Shown here: piece after piece, positions 30,926 through 34,976 of the stretch
Layout of the letters: the number at the start of each line of letters is the position of its first letter
Numbering within the stretch: the first letter of the stretch is position 1
Assembly: GCF_004341945.1 (NCBI RefSeq)
Contig: NZ_SMBP01000027.1
Location: forward strand, 1-34,976
Length of the DNA: 34,976 nt
Reading direction: 5' to 3'
Source of the DNA: Longicatena caecimuris
Lineage (GTDB): Bacteria > Bacillota_I > Bacilli_A > Erysipelotrichales > Erysipelotrichaceae
Notes under the pieces: generated by a model
The model's input: the letters and a program-made list of their open reading frames with translations, nothing else
Told to the model about the DNA's origin: nothing
The model's database searches: none
Position numbers and translations under genes: made by a program

Positions 30926-32945
30926 ACTTGCCCTGCGCAATGTCCGAAAAAGTTATAAAGACTTCCTCATATATTTCTTGACCTTAGCCTTTTCTGTCTG
31001 TCTGTTCTATATGTTTAATTCCTTTCAAGAACAACAGGCAGTCATGGAGGTCAGTCAATCACAGATGGAAATGATTAAAATTCTGGTTTATACCATGAAA
31101 TATCTTTCCATCTTTATTGCTATTGTCTTAGCCTTTCTTATTTTATACGCAAATAACTTTTTGATTCGGCGCAGAAAAAAAGAACTTGGTTTATATATGC
31201 TACTTGGAATGCCAAAAAACAAAATATCCCGTGTCTTGGTGTATGAAACATTTATTATCGGTATCTTATCCTTGTTTACCGGCATGCTTATCGGCATCTT
31301 TCTTTCCCAAATCCTGACAAGCGTCACCGCCAATTTATTTGAGGTTTCTTTAGATTATCATTTTATCTACTCAAATAATGCCACTATATTAACCATTTTC
31401 TCCTTTAGTATCATCTTTTTTATTGTCATGTTGTTTAATACCTTCATTTTGAACCGCTATAAACTGATAGACTTAGTAAGAGCAGAACACATCATTGAAC
31501 ACATGCACATTAAAAAGGTTTATTTATCTTTTACGCTATTTATCCTTTCCCTAGCCATACTCGCTTTTACATATCATAAGGCTTTATATGAAAAAAGTCT
31601 GATACTTTCCTTCGATCATCTACCAACCATCATCCTCTATGGCAGCATAGGAACTTTCTTATTTTTCATGTCTTTGGCTGGCTTTCTGATAACAATTATC
31701 AAACGATTTCATACTATTTATTTAAAAAACTTAAATATCTTTATTCTGAACCAGATCAATGCCAAAATAAATTCAAACTATATTTCAATGAGCATTGTTT
31801 GCATCATGCTGTTAATAAGTATCGGGGCATTATCTACCGGCTGGAACATGAATGCAACCATTAATAAGAGTATACGTAATGTGACCCCTTTTGATTATTC
31901 CTTATCTTTACAATATCCATGGGGAAAACATCTTAAACAAATGAACAACGAGCAATTTCAAGCAGTTATTGATAAACTTGGAATAAGCGATGATCCTAAT
32001 ATACAGGAAACAAGAATCACTAGCATGTATATGACAAAACTGCAAAGTGATGTGCATTCCTTCAGTAAATATGTAAGCGATAAAGAACTGCGCAATCTTA
32101 TAAATACGAATGAATTAAATACTTCTATACTGGTGGTTCCCCTTAGTGACTTTAATTATGTTTTAGAAAAAACCGGGAATTCTAAACTTCATTTGAAATC
32201 AAATGAAACTTATCTTTATACGACCATGGCTTTGTTTGATCAAGCTGTTTCTGATATTCTTGCTTCTCATCCTACTATTCAGTTATATAATACTCCACTA
32301 ACGATAATTAATGATACTTATGAAGCTGTTTCCATGTACACCTCCAGCAATATCGGATATGATACCTTTGTTTTTATCATACGGGATGAGCTTATTCCCT
32401 CAAATGCGATTCCCTATGTAAAAGCTTGGAATGTTGAATTAAAAGACCCTACCAAGGAAACTGCATTTGATCAAATGGTAAATCAAAAATTACATACAAA
32501 AAGTGCTAAGCACTATCCTTTTCAAGGACGTTCAGCGCAAATAGTTAAAGAAGCCAATAAAGGCATGTCGGTGATATTTACTTATATTGGTTTATATCTT
32601 GGCATCGTCTTTATGATTGCTAGTGCCATCATCCTAGCACTTCAACAGTTATCACAGGCAAATGATAATAAAAAACACTATGCGATATTAACCAAGATTG
32701 GTACAGATCAGAAAATGTTAAATCGTTCTATCTTTTTACAAATCAGTATATACTTTCTCCTGCCATTATTATTAGCACTCTTACATAGTTTTATCGGTAT
32801 TCAAGTCGTAAATGAATTAGTTTTATTATTCGGTAAAAGTGATATCCTTATCCCTTCTTTCTATACAGCGTGTATTATCACACTTATCTATGGATCTTAT
32901 TTTGCCATTACTTATATCGGATATAAAAATATTTTACGTTCATAA
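30915..32945 (+). CDS. bceB: ABC transporter permease, BceB type
   Basis: A 676-aa permease. ATG 30915 (MYFRLALRNVRKSYKDFLIY) is the family start, following GGGAGGTGA; the frame further upstream belongs to the ATPase gene. An N-terminal helix (about 18-36) is followed by an FtsX-like block (about 60-160, with RRRKKELGLYMLLGMPKNKI). More helices lead to a large extracellular domain of roughly 200 residues (about 320-545), which is diagnostic for BceB, and the last three helices (about 560-670, with ANDNKKHYAILTKIGTD). It is complete. Confidence 0.95.
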   Translation: MYFRLALRNVRKSYKDFLIYFLTLAFSVCLFYMFNSFQEQQAVMEVSQSQMEMIKILVYTMKYLSIFIAIVLAFLILYANNFLIRRRKKELGLYMLLGMPKNKISRVLVYETFIIGILSLFTGMLIGIFLSQILTSVTANLFEVSLDYHFIYSNNATILTIFSFSIIFFIVMLFNTFILNRYKLIDLVRAEHIIEHMHIKKVYLSFTLFILSLAILAFTYHKALYEKSLILSFDHLPTIILYGSIGTFLFFMSLAGFLITIIKRFHTIYLKNLNIFILNQINAKINSNYISMSIVCIMLLISIGALSTGWNMNATINKSIRNVTPFDYSLSLQYPWGKHLKQMNNEQFQAVIDKLGISDDPNIQETRITSMYMTKLQSDVHSFSKYVSDKELRNLINTNELNTSILVVPLSDFNYVLEKTGNSKLHLKSNETYLYTTMALFDQAVSDILASHPTIQLYNTPLTIINDTYEAVSMYTSSNIGYDTFVFIIRDELIPSNAIPYVKAWNVELKDPTKETAFDQMVNQKLHTKSAKHYPFQGRSAQIVKEANKGMSVIFTYIGLYLGIVFMIASAIILALQQLSQANDNKKHYAILTKIGTDQKMLNRSIFLQISIYFLLPLLLALLHSFIGIQVVNELVLLFGKSDILIPSFYTACIITLIYGSYFAITYIGYKNILRS

Positions 32946-33335
32946 TGTCATATTTGTTTTATAAACTATGAAATGTATCAATATTCTTGTATTGCTAAAA
33001 ATAATTTCTTTTTATGATAAAGACCTCTTTTCTCGCACCCTTTACTTGTAATCGTATGAAATACTGAATGGGTATATATGGGATAATAACGATTTAGCGG
33101 CTTATGATAAAATGCTGAGTTTAGGGGGTTTTTACATACAACGAAAAGGCGAGCTCTTCCTACAAAAAGCTTGCCTTTTATTAATATTCATAAAGAACTT
33201 ATAGCATAAAAGAAGGACTAACACTTAAATAAAATCGCAATAATATGAAAGAGAGACTGATTCTATTCTCATTTTATTTTTATAATACTTAGAGATACTA
33301 ATCTCCTGCTATCTTTCTTGACTAGACAATTTATA
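32946..33335. other. Intergenic stretch between bceB and the PBP-like gene
   Basis: 390 bp between convergent genes. Apart from the terminator at 33144-33179, I find no frame with a ribosome binding site, no RNA and no clear repeat. Confidence 0.5.
33144..33179. terminator. Terminator between bceB and the PBP-like gene
   Basis: AAAAGGCGAGCT pairs with AGCTTGCCTTTT (12 bp, one G-U) around a 12-nt loop. The A/T-ended arms allow use in both directions. Confidence 0.75.
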
Positions 33336-34511
33336 CTACTTCTGTATTATTGAGACGTAACCAGTCTTTTCAATCAATTGCTGGCCTTCATCTGATTGTA
33401 TCCAATTGATCAATCGCATAAGATTTTTATTTTCATTCCCCTTTACATAAACCGCATAAAACGGACTTGTAATAGGGTAGATATCATCACGTATATGTTC
33501 TACCGTTGGGGCGACTCCATCAATCTGTAAGAGCTTGATTTTATTACTTTTTTTCATTGCCTGTGTATAAAAACGGAAAGAATACCCTATTGCATTATCC
33601 CGATTTTCATATTCAGCTGTTACGGAAATAATTGCCCCCATACCTGCAGGCACATCCTTTGTCATAGGTTTCATGATTGATTGACCATTCATAAACCGAA
33701 TCAACGCTGATTGAGAACCACTGCCTTCAGGACGTTGGAAAGCACGAATCTTTTCATCCTTTCCCCCTACCTCTTTCCAATTAGTTATCTTTCCACTATA
33801 GATATCCCGAATTTGTTTACTGCTCAAATTTGTTACGGGATTATCTTTATTCACAAAAAAGACAAATGCTTCCTTACCAATCGGAACCTTAACCAATTCT
33901 TCCTTTTGCTTTTTAAACATTTCCTCCTGTTTTGACGAAGGAGCAGCCACAAAAATAAGATCTGTTTTCTTCTCTAATAGACGTTCATAGGCGGTAGGTG
34001 TTGTTGTGCAGCTAACGATTTCACTAACGTATGGATCATACTCATCCTTAGGATAAAGCGCTTGTACAAAGGATGCATAGACCGGATATAAGGCAGTAGC
34101 ACCATCCAAACGAACAAGTTCATCTTTTATTTGAAATTGACTTTCCTTATTCAAAGTAGCTATTTTATAACTGTGAAATGGTTTATATTCACTGAGATTC
34201 ACTTCTGTACCCTTAATTTCATAACGATTTTCCCACATATCGTAGCCAAATGTAGCTAACAGAATCACAATGCATGATAAAAATGGTACTACCATAAAAA
34301 GCTGCTTACGAAAAGATAACCAGGCATGGCGTCGATAACGATAAAGAACCATTAACCATATATATACATATAGGATCAACACTGCTACAATGAGAAGGTA
34401 TTCAATAAAAGGATGTGTCGTAGTCCATACGATACTTAAAAGAAAGATATATACAAATGGTAAAGTAAATAGCGTCGCAAGACACAAAGCTCCTATCAAT
34501 ACTAATATCAT
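33336..34511 (-). CDS. PstS-like phosphate/anion binding protein with N-terminal membrane helices
   Basis: A 391-aa protein. The start has AAGGGAG 6 nt upstream. Three hydrophobic helices (about 4-28, 36-58 and 71-90) anchor a PBP_like_2 domain (about 120-390). Binding-domain features: DGATALYPVYASFVQALYPK, VPIGKEAFVFFVNKDNPVTNL, SSKQIRDIYSGKITNWKEVGG, and FQRPEGSGSQSALIRFM, the phosphate-loop region of PstS proteins, then GMGAIISVTA and IGYSFRFY. Classical PstS is a lipoprotein with one signal; the three-helix anchor and lack of pstCAB neighbours suggest a sensor or scavenging role, which is inference. Confidence 0.88.
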   Translation of the reverse strand: MILVLIGALCLATLFTLPFVYIFLLSIVWTTTHPFIEYLLIVAVLILYVYIWLMVLYRYRRHAWLSFRKQLFMVVPFLSCIVILLATFGYDMWENRYEIKGTEVNLSEYKPFHSYKIATLNKESQFQIKDELVRLDGATALYPVYASFVQALYPKDEYDPYVSEIVSCTTTPTAYERLLEKKTDLIFVAAPSSKQEEMFKKQKEELVKVPIGKEAFVFFVNKDNPVTNLSSKQIRDIYSGKITNWKEVGGKDEKIRAFQRPEGSGSQSALIRFMNGQSIMKPMTKDVPAGMGAIISVTAEYENRDNAIGYSFRFYTQAMKKSNKIKLLQIDGVAPTVEHIRDDIYPITSPFYAVYVKGNENKNLMRLINWIQSDEGQQLIEKTGYVSIIQK

Positions 34512-34638
34512 AGTTAGCTCCCTTCTGCTTTTGCAAGCTTTTTTTTATTTTCGATAAACCAATAGGACATAGCAGTAGAAACATAAAAATCTGAGAATAG
34601 GAAAGATTTAATAAGGTGCAGCTGTTATCATCAATTTT

Positions 34639-34666
34639 ATTATATCGGATATATGCTTAAAGACAA
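34639..34666 (-). promoter_or_regulatory. Promoter of the PstS-like gene
   Basis: On the minus strand TTGTCT (34666-34661), a 16-nt spacer and TATAAT (34644-34639), with a leader of about 120 nt. Confidence 0.6.
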
Positions 34667-34897
34667 GGTAAATTAAGAAAGGTTTAGATTTCCAAAGAAA
34701 TCACAATATATGATTTCCCCATGAGGAATCTTCAACAAAAGATGTATTGATTATATTAGGAGATGACTAAGTAATAGTACATGATAGGTAAAAGGGTTAG
34801 TAAGATTATTTCTGATAAAGCAGAAATAGTACAACTTCTTGTGATGCCATTGGTTTCGCTCACATAAGAAATGTGTTTAGGTTTCTTTCTCTATATA
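34667..34897. other. Gene-free spacer between the rRNA operon end and the PstS-like gene
   Basis: It contains small hairpins (TATTTCTG/CAGAAATA at 34807-34828 and GAAATC/GATTTC at about 34698-34718) but no supported gene. Confidence 0.45.
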
Positions 34898-34926
34898 GAA
34901 AAAAACCTGTCCTTCTCAGAACAGGT
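34898..34926 (-). terminator. Terminator of the rRNA operon
   Basis: ACCTGT pairs with ACAGGT across 10 nt, with weaker pairing inside, and a seven-T run follows on the minus strand, directly after the 5S rRNA 3' end. Confidence 0.85.
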
Positions 34927-34931
34927 CTTCC

Positions 34932-34976
34932 TACCTGGCAACGTGCTATCTTTACTGGAGCTCGTCCAGCTATTGT
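34932..34976 (-). rRNA. rrf: 5S ribosomal RNA, 3' end (cut by window edge)
   Basis: The minus strand reads TAGCTGGACGAGCTCCAG, a helix IV hairpin, then AAAGATAGCACG and the 3' helix I strand CGTTGCCAGG. This order is that of the 3' third of bacterial 5S rRNA, and a U-tract terminator follows at once. The rest of the gene and the presumed 23S and 16S genes lie beyond the right edge. Confidence 0.8.

Overview
The window is A+T-rich DNA with strong AGGAGG-type ribosome binding sites, short intergenic gaps and U-tract terminators. Its gene content (SleC-type spore-cortex proteins, Bce-type peptide resistance, OpuC-like fused transporter, LytTR and Rrf2 regulators) fits a low-GC, spore-forming gut Bacillota. 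I favour the Erysipelotrichia/Clostridium innocuum group, but that placement is inference.

Left end (1-1860, minus strand). A group II intron truncated by the window edge (RT ORF plus the 5' ribozyme half) lies downstream of a tRNA-Ile(GAT)-tRNA-Ala(TGC) pair with a near-consensus promoter. Between the tRNAs and the intron is an unusual tandem repeat of about 118 bp in which every copy carries an intrinsic terminator. The right edge (34932-34976) holds the 3' end of a 5S rRNA, also on the minus strand, with its terminator.

2.6-8.5 kb. An XRE regulator with a membrane domain, an orphan membrane protein, a CwlD-like amidase, a SnoaL-LytTR fusion regulator, a PH/GRAM-like protein, and a SleC-like spore protein that is split into two overlapping ORFs.

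8.6-13.5 kb (minus). An ATPase plus permease/binding-protein fusion of the OpuC/EgtUV class lies downstream of a compact redox operon: Rrf2 regulator, DUF302 protein, small unknown protein, thioredoxin with a WCGYC active site, thioredoxin reductase. The regulator's promoter carries an inverted repeat where an autoregulatory operator would sit.

13.7-24.7 kb. Na+/amino-acid symporter (AGCS), VanZ-RDD membrane fusion, histidine-kinase remnant, YbaK deacylase, cobalamin adenosyltransferase, a three-gene TrpXYZ-type ABC importer, a second amidase, DUF378 protein, phosphotransacetylase, and an MFS exporter followed by an unlisted 45-aa basic peptide gene.

25.0-27.5 kb. DNA polymerase IV with a conserved-looking 81-aa partner is transcribed divergently from a LexA/HdiR-like self-cleaving repressor. 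Their promoters face each other over a shared -35 hexamer, and three TGTTCCA-type half-sites sit on the promoters. This looks like a small local SOS circuit.

27.6-33 kb. A BceRS-BceAB antimicrobial-peptide sensing/resistance module with two extra small genes; a TTACA-N4-TGTAA palindrome overlaps the promoter of the transporter operon. A membrane-anchored PstS-like binding protein follows.
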